DNA of 64,000 nt, taken from contig ML662449.1 of assembly GCA_007570785.1 (NCBI GenBank), positions 12,091,564 through 12,155,563 of the forward strand, given 5' to 3'. A model generated the notes under the pieces. That model saw only the letters and a program-made list of their open reading frames with translations, was not told the origin of the DNA and made no database searches. The translations under genes were made by a program, and so were the position numbers. Below, piece after piece: positions 11,884-22,799 of the stretch (positions are counted from its first letter, which is position 1; each line of letters begins with the position of its first letter). The DNA is from Antilocapra americana. Lineage: Eukaryota > Chordata > Mammalia > Artiodactyla > Antilocapridae.

Positions 11884-11914
11884 ATCTTGTATTTCATTGA
11901 ATCCTATGAAATGA

Positions 11915-12015
11915 TTATTATTATTTTTTTATTGTTTTTGCCATACATTGTCATGATATCACCATGGGTTTACATATGCTTCCCCTCCGGAACCTCCCTC
12001 CCTCCTCCCTCCCTG
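11915..12015 (-). mobile_element. Short ruminant L1 3' UTR fragment, antisense
   Basis: Holds the typical antisense string CCATACATTGTCATGATATC, CACCATGGGTTTACATATGC and a CCTCCCTCC run, known from bovine L1 3' ends. Only about 100 nt remain. Confidence 0.55.
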
Positions 12016-12059
12016 AAATGATTATTTTTGTAGATTTTTTTAAAAAAGTTAAAATCAGA

Positions 12060-12330
12060 GATTACACAGGATTCTACCTAATGTGTTCTGTTCCCTCTCA
12101 TCCTTCAAATCTCAGCTTAGATGCCACCTACTCAGAGTGACCTTCCCTGAGCACTCCACTCTCAAGCAGGCATATCACTCTGTTTTATTTTCTTCATAGC
12201 TTTTTATTATCATGTGAAGTTATCTGTTTGCTTTCATCTTCTCTTTCCTTCTTCTTTTTCTCTGCTATAACATACAAACCTCCTGACAATAGGGACCTGT
12301 CTTGGTCAATAAACTCCCCAGACACCAGAT
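12060..12330 (+). mobile_element. L2 LINE 3'-end fragment
   Basis: Shows the L2 3' order: CTTCAAATCTCAGCTTAGATG, CACCTACTCAGAGTGACCTT, CCCTGAGCACTCCACTC, TTTATTTTCTTCATAGC, then TATAACATACAAACCTCC and a GGGACCTGTCTTGG tail. Confidence 0.75.
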
Positions 12331-12659
12331 GGTCCAGGGACCCCAGATACTTGTACCACCCTGGGGAGGGGGACGCTAACCAGCAGCCCCTGAAACTTGA
12401 CTGATGTCATGTTTCCAAGTAGCTCCTTGGTTGGGGACACAACCTAATTGACCTGACAGAAGAATAGAGAAATATGATATTTCCCCCTATATGCTGAGGG
12501 CCTAGTTCACAGCCTCCGGGATGGCATGGAACAGCAGCATGAGTTGTCAGAATAGGGATTCTATAGGAGGCAGAGAAAACTGGGAGGGAACTGGCTTTGC
12601 CTCAGTTTACCACCTCCTCCAACCTGGCCCCCCCTCAACAACAGAACAGCTCACCATTT

Positions 12660-12900
12660 CCCACTCAGCTCCTACTCTGCTGCACAACCTTTAGTGGCTC
12701 CCTATTGCCATGAGGAAATACGTAAAAAACAAACCCTTTTCAGGCTTTGCAGCCCTGTTTTCTCCCATCCCACTGACTCTTCCCAGGACCCCTCTTCCCC
12801 GCCCCCACCAGGCCCCGCCCACCCCCTGGAGCTCCCCTCACCTTCCCTGGGGAACTTCCCTGACTGCCTGCGCTCACAGGCTTCTGTAGACCTCCTGTCA
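12660..12900 (+). mobile_element. Probable second L2 fragment
   Basis: CTCCTACTCTGCTGCACAAC, TTTAGTGGCTCCCTATTGCC and the AAACCCTTTTCAGGCTTTGC region match the part of L2 upstream of the 3' end. Because it follows, rather than precedes, a 3'-end piece, it is a separate copy. Confidence 0.5.
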
Positions 12901-12929
12901 GCCCCGCCCCACCCCCCCCTTAGTTTGCT

Positions 12930-14385
12930 CAGCTCGCGGGGTTTTGGAGGACTGCTGGGGCCTGTTTCAGAGCTCGGACTCCAGAGGAACAGGGACCGAG
13001 TCCAGGGCCTGTGAGCGCCAGCTGGCTGTGGAGTGTGATTTGTTGGAAGGGGAAGGAGGGGAGACTGAGCCACCTTGGTGGGGCCAGACCCCTAAGAACT
13101 CACCAGCTCAGAGAGGTGGGGTGCAGCGCCCTGGAGAGGGGTCCATGCAGCTGACCCTCCTCCCCTCCATCTCCCTCCCCCAGTACGGAGCCTGGCGAGT
13201 TGACTCAAGTGGCAGGAAAAATACTCCCCCCACCCTTCCAAGCTGCTGCACATCTGTGCCCAGACAAAGCCAGCTATTAATCCTAGCTTTTGTGTGAGTG
13301 TTTGGGTGTTGAATTCCACTTGGATCTGCCAGCTTTTGGAAGGGGAGATTGGAGGGGATTTAGTGACAACAAAAGGAACCCACTGAGGGGAATGGGGGGG
13401 TGCGGGGGCTAAGAAACCCAAGTGCATTCACTCTGAGCCTGGTGAGGGCTCCTGGGAGCTCAACTTCGGCCAGAGCCTAGCAGCCTAGCGGGGCTCCCAA
13501 ATTCCCAGGGTTTGAGTCACAAAAAGAGGCCACGCCCCAGCTTCACAGGCCTGCTGTCTGCTCCAGATACTGCCTGACAGGGCCTAGGCACTGCCCCAGG
13601 ACTGTCCCTTTCAGACCAGGGCAGCCCCTTACCCCCAGGGACCAAGCCCAGGTCAGGGAGAGCCTTCAAGGCACCGGGAGTGCCCAGCACAGCCATGAGG
13701 GCAGAGGGCCTGGGCAGTGGGCTGCTCGATGGCCTTGACCCACCTGTCCGGAGAAGTCATTGAGCACCTGGTCCCGGCCAGAAGTTCCACCTCCAGGAAA
13801 TCCAGTCCCCACCAACCCTAACTCAGCTGAGACATTAGAGTAGCCCAGGACACAGTCCCAGTGTGTGTGTATCTGAGAATGTTGGGTAATTCTGAGGGGG
13901 GAGGACCTGCTGCCCCAGGCAGGTGTTATTTGACTAGTTTGTGTAGCAGAAGCTCTGCTCTCATTACTAGATTAATAAGCGGCCTGAGGTGTGAACTGAA
14001 ACCCCCTGATCTGCCCCTGCCCCTCCTGCTTTGTTAATTTCACTTTTTAAATGCATTTCCCATCTGTGGCTGTTTGACTCCCAAAGCTGGCCTAGCTGTC
14101 AGGTCACACAGTGAAGTACAAGTGGTTTTAACTCTATGTGGTGTGGAGACAGACCCAGAGCTTCCTCCCCGTTTTTTCTCCCTTAGCTGAGACGTGTGGT
14201 AATATTTATTCATTCATTCGATAGCTGGCCAAAGTTTTGCTCTGCAGGCCAAGTTCTGCTTTTAGCTGCTGGGCAGGAAACGCACAATGTGGCTGCCTGC
14301 TACAACTAGGCTTCCGGGCTTAATGAACTGTTTTCTAGTGACTGTTAGCATGTCCACAGATGTTTTATTCTACCTTAATTAATTC
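12930..14385. other. Unique GC-moderate intergenic DNA
   Basis: Homopurine and homopyrimidine patches make long overlapping open frames on both strands, which is a composition effect. No exon with paired splice signals or recognisable domain was seen. Confidence 0.4.
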
Positions 14386-14387
14386 TA

Positions 14388-14612
14388 GGGCTTCCTAGGT
14401 GGCACTAGTGGTTAAAAAAAAAAAAAAACAAAACCACCCACCTGCCAGTGTAGGAGATATAAGAGACATGGGTTCAATCTTTGGGTTGGGAAGATCCTCT
14501 AGAGGAGATCATGGCAACCCACTCTAGTATTCTTGCCTGGAGAATCCCATGGACAGGGATTGGGCTGGCTACAGTCCATAGGGTCGCAAAAGAGTCAGAC
14601 ATGACTGAAGCG
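14388..14612 (+). mobile_element. Bov-tA SINE with internal A-run
   Basis: GGCTTCCTAGGTGGCACTAG head, an unusual run of about 15 A near 14416, GGGTTCAATCTTTGGGTTGG, CTCTAGTATTCTTGCCTGG and AGTCAGACATGACTGAAG tail. It meets an antisense BovB end-to-end within a few bases. Confidence 0.9.
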
Positions 14613-14615
14613 CCT

Positions 14616-15594
14616 TTAGTTCAGTTCAGTCGCTCAGTCACGTCCAACTCTTTGGGATCCCATGAGCCGCAGCAACGCCAGGCCTCCCTGTCCATCACCA
14701 ACTCCCGGAGTCTACCCAAACCCATGTTCATCGAGTCGGTGATGCCATCCAGCCATCTCATCCTCTGTCGTCCCCTTCTCCTTCTGCCCCCAATCTTTCC
14801 CAGCATCAGGGTCTTCTTCAATGAGTCAACCCTTCGCATGAGGTGGCCAAAGTACTGGAGTTTCAGTTTCAACATCAGTCCTTCCAGTGAACACCCAGGA
14901 CTGATCTCCTTTAGGATGGCCTGGTTGGAACTTCTTGCAGTCCAAGGGATGCTCAAGAGTCTTCTCCAACACCACAGTTTGAAGGCATCAATTCTTTGGT
15001 GCTCAGCTTTCTTTACCGTCCAATTCTCACCTCCATACATGACTACTGGAAAAACCATAGCCTTGACTAGACAGACCTTTGTTAACAAAGCAATGTCTCT
15101 GCTTTTCAACATGCTATCTAGATTGGTCATAACTTTCCTTCCAAGGAGTAAGTGTCTTTTGATTTCATGGCTGCAATCACCATCTGCAGTGATTTTTAGA
15201 GTCCCCAAAAATAAAATCAGCCACTGTTTCCACTGTTTCCCCATCTATTTGCCATGAAGTGATGGGACCAGATGCCATGATCTTAGTTTTCTGAATGTTG
15301 AGCTTTAAGCCAACTTTTTCACTCTCCTCTTTCACTTTCATCAAGAGGCTCTTTAGTTCCTCTTCACCTTCTGCCATAAGAGGGGTGTCATCTGCATATC
15401 TGAGGTTATTGATATTTCTCCTGGCAACCTTGATTCCAGCTTGTGCTTCTTCCAGCCCAGCGTTTCTCTTGATGTACTCTGCTTATAAGTTAAATAAGCA
15501 GGGTGACAATATACAGCCTTGACGTACTCCTTTTCCTATTTGGAACGAGTCTGTTGTTCCATGTCCAGTTCTAACTGTTGCTTCCTGACCTGCA
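14616..15594 (-). mobile_element. BovB LINE, 5'-truncated, antisense
   Basis: On the plus strand it starts with the inverted BovB tail (AGTTCAGTTCAGTCGCTCAG). Read on the minus strand it carries the C-terminal part of the RTE reverse transcriptase: segments such as [23 protein letters not shown] text and [13 protein letters not shown] are visible, but frameshifts and stops break the frame, so it is dead. The 5' truncation lies near 15594, upstream of the polymerase YADD region, in typical target-primed reverse transcription style. Confidence 0.93.
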
Positions 15595-15599
15595 TGGCA

Positions 15600-16385
15600 C
15601 AATTAACGCTAGAAATATAGTTAACTCTAGAAATAGAGCACTTGCTGCTTCCATGTTGATGGCTTCCTCTGGGTCAGGGAGGATGCAGAACCCCTGCAAC
15701 TCTCAGACGGAACCTTCTGGAAACCATTAAGTCATCTTATTCCCGAGGGCATAAAGCCCATTTTGTCAGAGGGCACCTGCACCAGTTGTTGAGGAGCCTC
15801 CCTGAGCCTGGGAGAGAGACCTCAGCCACTCCACTAGTTAGGGAACCCCATACCTGGGGACCCCTCACTTTGCACTAGAGTGTGCCCATAGGAGCTCCCT
15901 GCTGGGTTGACAGTGAGGGGCTTGAAGGCAGAGATGGTCATGAGGGTTAAGAGGATGGTGAGCTTTTAATCCCTTTGTCCTACTTCATAAGGGATGGGGG
16001 GAAGGGTGAGATGAATCCATAGGTCTTGGGGAGCTCTGACACATCTGCCTATGAGCTGTAGTAAATGGAGTTATTGTGGAGGGAGGGAGAGTCAAGATGG
16101 ACAGCAGTCCACAGGCTTCTCAGGATGCAGTGCCAGGGTGTGGAGAAGGGCCAGGGGTCCACAGCCCTCACCAAGTGTGGCTCCTGGGGAATCAGTCCAT
16201 GTGCAGAGGCTATGCAGACCCTTCTGCTGTCTATGGCTCTGGGGCTAGGCTTCTCTTTCTCCAGTTTCCCTCCCAAGATGGTCAGAGGACCTCAGTAACC
16301 GTCACAACCATCAGAGACTCCCTGTGTGTGTCTGCCCACCCCTGGGGCAGGAAGGGTCTAGCTTCCTAAGTCAGAAACTATCAGA
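15600..16385. other. Unique intergenic DNA
   Basis: No repeat or gene recognised. Three overlapping plus-strand frames at 16050-16370 are short and unlike any family I know. Confidence 0.4.
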
Positions 16386-16389
16386 AGTG

Positions 16390-16600
16390 CCATTTATTGA
16401 GTGCCACGTGCCAGGTGACATGCTAAGCTCCTTACGTGGCATCAACTCAGTGAAGACTTGTAACCATCCATGAGGTCAGTACTACTATTATTCCCATTTT
16501 ATAGCTGCGTACACTGAGACTTAAAGAAGTTAAGGGCCTGATGCCAGGTCACATGGCTAAATGGAAGTGAGGCAGGACTTCAAAACCTGGACTCTTCTCT
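16390..16600 (-). mobile_element. MIR SINE, antisense, nearly full core
   Basis: CATTTATTGAGTGCCACGTG, CATGCTAAGCTCCTTACGTG, TACTATTATTCCCATTTTAT, GACTTAAAGAAGTTAAGGGC and AGGTCACATGGCTAAATGG follow the inverted MIR consensus order. Confidence 0.85.
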
Positions 16601-16879
16601 ACTCTGATCCCTCAGACCTCTGGATCTTTTTCTTCTTCCCCAGGGCCACCTCTCTGAGCCATTTCGCAGTCTAGCAATGTGGAAAAGGCCTGGGAGACAA
16701 GGAAAAATCCAATTTGAGCCTCTAGTTTGTCTTCTTGGTCAAAGGTGAGATGCAATGAAGAAGATGAGTGGTCAGGAGATTACCTGAGGGTTTTATTGCC
16801 CCATGATGTTGACCTTTCCCCTCTCAGAAGAAAACAGATTAGCAAATTTTGCTCTAGAAAGTGAAATTTTAAAATAAAA

Positions 16880-17480
16880 ATAAGTTTTCTTTTTTTTCTT
16901 TTTGACAAAAACAAGTATGTCCTTTCTAGGGCAAAACTAGAAAATACAGAGACAAAAATAAAAAATGTAAATACTCCCTTTGTGTTACTCAGAGGTGATG
17001 ACTGCTAAAACCTTGCAGATATTTTTGTCAATATGCAAATATTTTGTCAATATGCACTTTCTAAGTGCAGATACATACATGCACATACCCCTTTTCAGAT
17101 TCTGTTTTCCTAACAGAGCAAAAATTTTATTATTATTATTTGGAAACTGTGTTTATTTTAACTAAATAATTTATCTAAACATCTTTCCAAGTAGGGACAT
17201 ATTTATTCACTTACTCTAATCATATTCAATGGGCTGTGTGGTATTTTGTTTTATGGCTGTACCGTAATGATTCATTGAACTAATCTCCTAATGTTAAATA
17301 ATTAGGAATTTCTACTTTTTATTCCTCCTGTGATCAGCAACTCTAGTTAAAATCTCCATGCATTCTTATCTAGAATTTTGAAGTAAAACTAATGAATCAA
17401 AAGTTGCGAGTGGGCTGTCCAGTAGCCCTCAGGAAAGATTGTAGGCAGATATCCTCCTAAACAGAGCCTCTAGTCACACC

Positions 17481-17518
<38 letters not shown>

Positions 17519-17740
17519 TGCTATTCCTAGAATATTCTTTCATTTAAAAAAAAGGTTGACAATTTGATACATGAAACACTATCTCATTATTGTTTTATTT
17601 AGCATTTCTTTCATTATTAATTGGGGTCAACAGTTTTTCATGTGCCTATTAGCCATTTTTATTTCCTCTCTCAATTGCCCGTTCATGTCCTTTGTCTATT
17701 TTTCTATCAGATAATCTTTCTAACACGGTTATCTTATTTA
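16880..17740 (-). mobile_element. Ancient L1-like remnant, antisense
   Basis: Segments TTTTTCATGTGCCTATTAGC and CCCGTTCATGTCCTTTGTC match an inverted mammalian L1 3' region. The preceding part (ATGGCTGTACCGTAATGATT) is compatible with the same element but very diverged. A CA dinucleotide repeat interrupts it at 17482-17516. Confidence 0.5.
17482..17516. repeat. (CA)n microsatellite
   Basis: About 17 CA units in an almost perfect run, lying inside the old L1-like remnant. Confidence 0.95.
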
Positions 17741-17742
17741 GG

Positions 17743-17967
17743 TGAGTAGTTCTCAACCCTGGCATGTTAGGATCACCTGGAAGACTTTTTAAACAAAGAA
17801 AGAATAAAAGTGAGGGAGGGAGGAGGGAGGAATGAAGAATGACAAGGGAAGGAAGGAAGAAAGCGAAAAGGCTTTATCCCAGAGTAAATATTTGGTGGAG
17901 CCTGAGTTTCAATATTTTTTAAAGTGTCCTCGTGCTTCTAATTTGCAGCCATGGCTGAGAACCCTTG
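17743..17967 (+). mobile_element. MER5A hAT transposon with purine-rich insert
   Basis: Left end GTAGTTCTCAACCCTGGCAT and right end GCAGCCATGGCTGAGAACCC are the inverted terminal regions of MER5A, with GGATCACCTGGAAGAC inside. The centre carries an extra GA-rich tract (about 17795-17872) that is not part of the consensus. Confidence 0.8.
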
Positions 17968-17979
17968 TTATAAATTAGA

Positions 17980-19200
17980 TTTCTCCCACTGTCTGGCTCC
18001 AAATGCTTTCATCACTGAATCTATTTTCATTTCTTTGACACTCAGTTTTCTCTGGTGAAAAATGGGCAGCAGAACTGGGAAGCAACACAGCACCCTCCTC
18101 CCAAATTCTATAAATCCCATCGAGGAGGCTGGAGTTTCAGGAAAGAGGGTGAGGCAGACGCTGTGGTCAGGCTCTCTGCCAGATGGATTGGAAAAAATTA
18201 AAAATGCTCACTCAGGCAATTAGACTTTCTCTGAAGACAGCCTGAGCTCTAAGCGGAGGGGACGAGGCTGGGGTTTTCGGAAACTTTGTCTCTCTACTGC
18301 ACCCACCTTCAGATGCACAGCAATCTTGCCCTTTCTGGGACTCCAAGGTTTAGAGCTGAAGTCTTATCTGAGACATTTCCTCTCCTTTCAGAGGTCAGCA
18401 TGAGACAGGAGGGGGTATAGCCAAGGTACCAGGAGGGCACCAACCCCCTGGCTTCCAGGCCTGCCCTGGGCATGGGAGGGCTCTCTGGAGCACCATCTCT
18501 AATCCTCCTGAAGGGCTTATGGCAGTCTCCAAAGTTGAGTACCGTTGTTAAAATTCAAAGGCTCCATCCCTTTCACCTACCAGAGTGTAGGTCATGCAGG
18601 TCCCACCTGGGGGACAGGATGAGATGAAAGGGTCTTTCTGGTGATTCAGGCAGGAAGGTCCCTGGAAAGCCCCAGGCTTGCTCGGTGCCACTCCAAGTCA
18701 GGCACTGCAGGATGGCAAACTGGAGCCTTGCCGCCAACCGTGGTAGAACAGGTTCATCAGCTTGAACCCTGGCCTACTTGGTGTGAGTGTGTGAGGCTGA
18801 ACCTCAGTTTCTTCACGTGTTAAATGCTGATGTTCAGGCTGCTGAGAAGACTTTTCAAAATGCAGTGCATGCACACTGTAGATCCCCAGAAAATGCCTAG
18901 GGTGCTCTGTGCCTGTCTTTCCACACCCTTTCCCTACCCTCACCTGTCAGAGCTGAGAGCATTCTGAGTCCAGCCTGGGAATGTCCATCCCCCTTTCCAT
19001 CCCCGTGGCCCCCACTTACTCCATTTCTCAGGACAGAGGAAGCAGCCCCGCCCACATGGTCTCCAGGCCCCCAGTGCTGAGTGGAACTGGGCCTCCAAAG
19101 CTGTGTCCCTGCACCCAACCTCCCTGCCTTCTCTCCTACCCTCTCCTCTCAAACCCAACAGCCTTTGCGCTTTCCCACCCAGACTAAACTAAACCATGTA
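17980..19200. other. Unique intergenic DNA
   Basis: No recognisable repeat or exon. Open frames near 18640-19190 overlap on both strands and look like chance frames. Confidence 0.4.
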
Positions 19201-19209
19201 TTTATACTG

Positions 19210-19395
19210 TAAACCTGATTTTTATCGAGCACTTTGCCCCAGGCACCAAGCTTCATTTCCAATACCTTATTGTTTACAGGAAGATTTCTCTTACCCCATC
19301 TTACAGATGAGGAAAGCCAGACTAGTTCTTCATAACTTGCCTAAACTCACAGGGCATTAAGGAACAGAACTGGATTCTCATGCTACCATGCTCTG
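19210..19395 (-). mobile_element. MIR SINE fragment, antisense
   Basis: TTTATCGAGCACTTTGCCCC, TTACCCCATCTTACAGATGA and AACTCACAGGGCATTAAGG follow the inverted MIR order. Confidence 0.75.
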
Positions 19396-19440
19396 TGTTT
19401 TTGTATCATATATACAGCCTGCCTATGTGCTTGCCCCATG

Positions 19441-19861
19441 TGTTGTGCTAAGTTGTTTCAGTCATGTCCGACACTTTGCAACCCTATGAACTGTAGCCTG
19501 CCAGACTCCTCTGTCCATAGGGTTCTCCAGACAAGAATAGGTTGTCATGCCCTCCACCCGGGGACCTTCCTGACCCAAAGATTGAACCTGTGTCTCCTGC
19601 ACTGGTGGGATTCCCTGGTGGCTCAGACGGTAGAGCGTCTGCCTGCCAAGCGGGAAACCCAGGTTCGATCTCTGGGTCGGGAAGACACCCTGGAGAGAAA
19701 TGGCAACCCACTCCAGTATTCTCGCCTAGAAAATTCCATGGATGGAGGAGCCTAATGGACTACAGTCCATGAGGTCGCAAAGAATCGGATATGACTGAGC
19801 AACTTCACTTCACTCCTGCATTGGCAAGTGGGTTCTTTACCACTAGCACCACCTGGAAAGC
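19441..19861 (-). mobile_element. Bov-tA SINE (antisense) split by another Bov-tA
   Basis: The outer antisense copy is in two parts. Positions 19441-19605 run from TTGTGCTAAGTTGTTTCAG to TGTCTCCTGCACTGG, and 19813-19861 resume with CTCCTGCATTGGCAAGTGGG through TTTACCACTAGCACCACC. Joined, they give a normal Bov-tA. Confidence 0.92.
19606..19812 (+). mobile_element. Bov-tA SINE inserted in an antisense Bov-tA
   Basis: Complete sense copy from GGGATTCCCTGGTGGCTCAG to GACTGAGCAACTTCACTT. It is flanked by 12-bp direct repeats CTCCTGCACTGG (19594-19605) and CTCCTGCATTGG (19813-19824), one mismatch. This is a target duplication made from the host SINE's own sequence. Confidence 0.92.
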
Positions 19862-20299
19862 CCTGTGCCTGTCGCAAGGAGCTAAAATTCCAGTAGGAAT
19901 TCTCTCTCTCTCCTGGGCTCCCACTACATCTTGCTCAGCTTGCTCTTCACCATTGATCCCACCCTGCCCAGCATTGGTATTCTCTGGGTACCTCTCATTT
20001 CCTTTGACTTTAGGGCAGAAAAATGTGTCTTTTTATCCTCTTAATCTTTGAGTCTGGCAAGAATCTTAGAGAACTGTAGGTTCTTAAATTATGTTTCTAA
20101 TTCCAAAGTAATGTGTTCATTATAGAAAAAGAAAAAGGAAAACACAAAAAGTAAGCAGAAAACAAATATCACCTATAATCCCATTACCCAGAGAAAACCA
20201 TTGCTAATATCTAAGCAAATTTCTTTACAATCTCTCTCTCTACATATATATAGGATTTGTAGATATATAGTTTTTATATTATATATATTGTGTGTATCT

Positions 20300-20420
20300 T
20301 GGAGAAGGAAATGGCAAACCACTCCAGTATTCTTGCCTGGAAAATTCCATGGACAGAGGAACCTGGCAGGCTACAGTCCATGGGTCACAAAGATTCGGAC
20401 ATGACTAAGTGACTAAACAT
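20300..20420 (+). mobile_element. Bov-tA 3' half
   Basis: Begins at GGAGAAGGAAATGGCAAACC, lacks the tRNA-like head, and ends GACATGACTAAGTGACTAAAC. It runs straight into an AC microsatellite. Confidence 0.9.
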
Positions 20421-20446
20421 AAACACACACACACACACACACACAT
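20421..20446. repeat. (AC)n microsatellite at a SINE tail
   Basis: About 12 AC units directly after the Bov-tA tail, a common place for microsatellite birth. Confidence 0.9.
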
Positions 20447-20455
20447 ATTTTAACT

Positions 20456-20645
20456 TGGGCTTCTCTGGTGGCTGAGACGGTAAAGAATCTGCGGGTCAAT
20501 CCCTGGGTAGGGAAGATCCCCTGGAGAAGGGCATGGCAACCTACTCCAGTATTCTTGCCTGGAGACAAGAGGAACCTGGCAGGCTACAGTCTGTGGGGTT
20601 GCAAAGAGTCAGACACAACTAAGCAACTAACACCTTCACTTTCAT
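20456..20645 (+). mobile_element. Bov-tA SINE with internal deletion
   Basis: TGGGCTTCTCTGGTGGCTGA head, GGGTCAATCCCTGGGTAGGG with about 20 nt missing before it, CTCCAGTATTCTTGCCTGG and AGTCAGACACAACTAAGC tail. Same orientation as the copy 35 nt upstream. Confidence 0.9.
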
Positions 20646-20649
20646 AGTT

Positions 20650-21825
20650 TTACTCAGACAAATAATACACATTTTGCATGAAGTGGACATCTTACAATAC
20701 CATTTTCTATGCTGCTTTTTTTACCTTATGAACAATTCCCATAATATTAGAATTTCTTTGAAAATGGCATTTTTTATGGCTGTAGATTGTTTTCACATGT
20801 GATTGTGCCCTTGCTGTTTAAACCACTCCCATATTGTTGTAATTCATTTACAGCCTATTTGATTATTCCTATAGGAGAAATTCCTGAAATGGAATTGTTG
20901 GGACAAAGAAAAAGGATATTTCCAAGGCTCCTGACACATCACAGTTAGCTCTGAACAAACCTTTGCTCTAACAAACCCTCTCCCATCCCCACCCACCCAG
21001 ATGTATTTTACTACCAGCTGGAGGGCCCAGTCCCCCAGGGTCCACCGTCTTAATTTCAACTCCCCTTGCTTTTTCAAATGGTCAGAAGCAGTGGGGAGAG
21101 TCCTGAGAGATGGGACCTGAGAGAACTGGCCAACCTATGCCCAAGTTTCCCCCCATTCTCACCTGTATTCCATCATCAGAATTACTCCTTTGGGTTAAGG
21201 ACTCAAAAGTCGATGACTGCAAATGGATCTGTGGTTGGAGACAGTCCCACTAAGCCATGGCCAATAGGCTAAACTTCTTTGTCACTAGATTAACAGCTGA
21301 GACTTGGGCCTCAGGGATTGGGACACATTACAAAGGTGTGCATGTTTTTAATTTTATTGAAGACATTATGTAAACATATTAAAGAATATTCTGGGGGAAA
21401 CAGACAAAATATGGCTACAGCTTTTTCCTTTTTCCACATTTTTCAAGGTCAGGAAAGTAGTCTCTCTTTATGAAATGAGAATAATCTTTAGCAAGCCTTT
21501 AGATCAGTATCTTCAAAAGTGTCCCACAATTTCTTGGATGGATTTTCATTCAGTTTATAAATGACATCCATAAAGCAATGGTCCTGGTTCTCTAGCACAG
21601 GGCTGGATATATGAGCCTCCAGGGGCTGTGAGGTCTCAGAGGTCGTGGACAATACAGCCAGAGCGCTTATTCCACTTCCATTGTAAACAATTTGGGATTT
21701 AATCTAAAGAGACGCTAAGGGGATCAGTTCTTTGAAGTAATTTGTGTCAACTTCCAAAAGTCACTCCGGGTCATCATCCAGGAAAATTTTTAGTAAGGAA
21801 ACCCAGGCCTGCCTGTGGGAACAGG
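20650..21825. other. AT-rich flank of the CpG island
   Basis: The first ~280 nt (TTTTTTATGGCTGTAGATTG and similar) look like an old antisense LINE piece shared with 20090-20240. The rest is unique. It leads directly into the CpG island. No exon was recognised. Confidence 0.35.
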
Positions 21826-21829
21826 TCTC

Positions 21830-22640
21830 CCCGCTCCCTCACCAGTCACTACTCAGCAGAGGCCGAGGGCTGCGAGAAACATCCGGCTACCTGAGGGCTC
21901 CGGGAGACAGGCTCGCCCCCTCAGGGAAGGAGGGGCTGCCCTCCCTCGGCGCTGGACGGGGCGGTGTCCCTGCCCCAGAGCGGTGGGTCTCAGACTTCGC
22001 GACCGTGCGGGTCTCCGCAGGGCCCGTGGACACAGCGACCAGGGCTGGCCCGGGAGTCTGCCTTCGCAAGTTCAAGCTCCGGGGGAGGGGGAAGCCGACG
22101 CTGCTGGTCCCGGGGCCACACTCCAGAGGACGGCCGCCCGGGAGTCGGAGGGAGGAACCCAGGGGCGCGCCCCAGGGAGGCGGGCCAGGCTCACACCCCA
22201 GGGCGCCTGGGAAGGGAAGCGGCGGAGGAGGCCGGAACCGCGGGCGGCGGCGCGGCGACTTGGGCCGGGTGACACGGGGGCGGCGGGCGCCTCGGCGGCG
22301 GGAGGCCCCTGCGGCCACCCAGGGCGCGGCGGCCCGCCCTCCCTGCCCGGGCCCCGGGGAAGCTCCGGGGCGCCCTGCGCGGCTTCCCCGGCCTCCGCGC
22401 CCGCCGCGCCGCAGGAAGACAAAGGCGCCACGGGGGACGGAACTGGAGCGTCCCTCCTGATTGTCCAGACTGCCTGGGCCCCTGCCTCTCAAACTCGTCC
22501 ACCTCTGTGGCTGCCTGTCACTAGTGCTGGGCTCCCCTCCAGCTCACGGAGGGAGGCAAAGGGAGACCGCTCCCCGTCCGGCCCCCACGTCCCCCTCTCC
22601 CCCGCCCCGCACCGAGAGCCACCGTCTAGAGCCCCAGGTT
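21830..22640. promoter_or_regulatory. CpG island, probable promoter/first exon of an unassigned transcript
   Basis: An abrupt change from AT-rich flanks to very GC-rich sequence with dense intact CG dinucleotides (for example GGCGGCGGCGCGGCGAC near 22245 and GCGCCCGCCGCGCCGCAGG near 22398). Such islands in mammals usually mark promoters unmethylated in the germline. There is no TATA box I can defend and several GGGCGG-like and CCGCCC-like GC boxes. Long open frames exist on both strands (for example + 21815-22795 and - 21887-22492), but they overlap each other and are rich in R, P, G and A, which is what GC-rich DNA gives by chance, so no CDS is called. Direction of transcription is not decided. 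Confidence 0.8.
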
Positions 22641-22799
22641 CTGTCTCCGGAGTGCCTTCTCATAGCCACGCAGCCTTTAACAGCTCACTTCACTTCCCTG
22701 GTCCCAGTTTCTCCTTGTGTAAAGAAACTGGGTTGGAAGGGGTAGTTTCTGAACTTACCCCTCTAGAGAGCTACCTCGTCCACCTCGACCTGTGAGTGG

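Noticed and set aside
12702..13073. Pro/Ser-rich 123-codon minus-strand frame
   Set aside because: Composition-driven frame over homopyrimidine DNA, partly within an L2 piece.
14481..15257. 258-codon plus-strand frame
   Set aside because: It is the antisense shadow of a BovB reverse transcriptase fragment joined to a Bov-tA.
21887..22492. Minus-strand open frame of 201 codons in the same island
   Set aside because: Same composition effect. No supporting splice pattern or homology visible.
21815..22795. Plus-strand open frame of 326 codons across the CpG island
   Set aside because: Other long frames overlap it on both strands, all rich in Arg, Pro, Gly and Ala. This is expected from GC-rich DNA. 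No domain or family was recognised.
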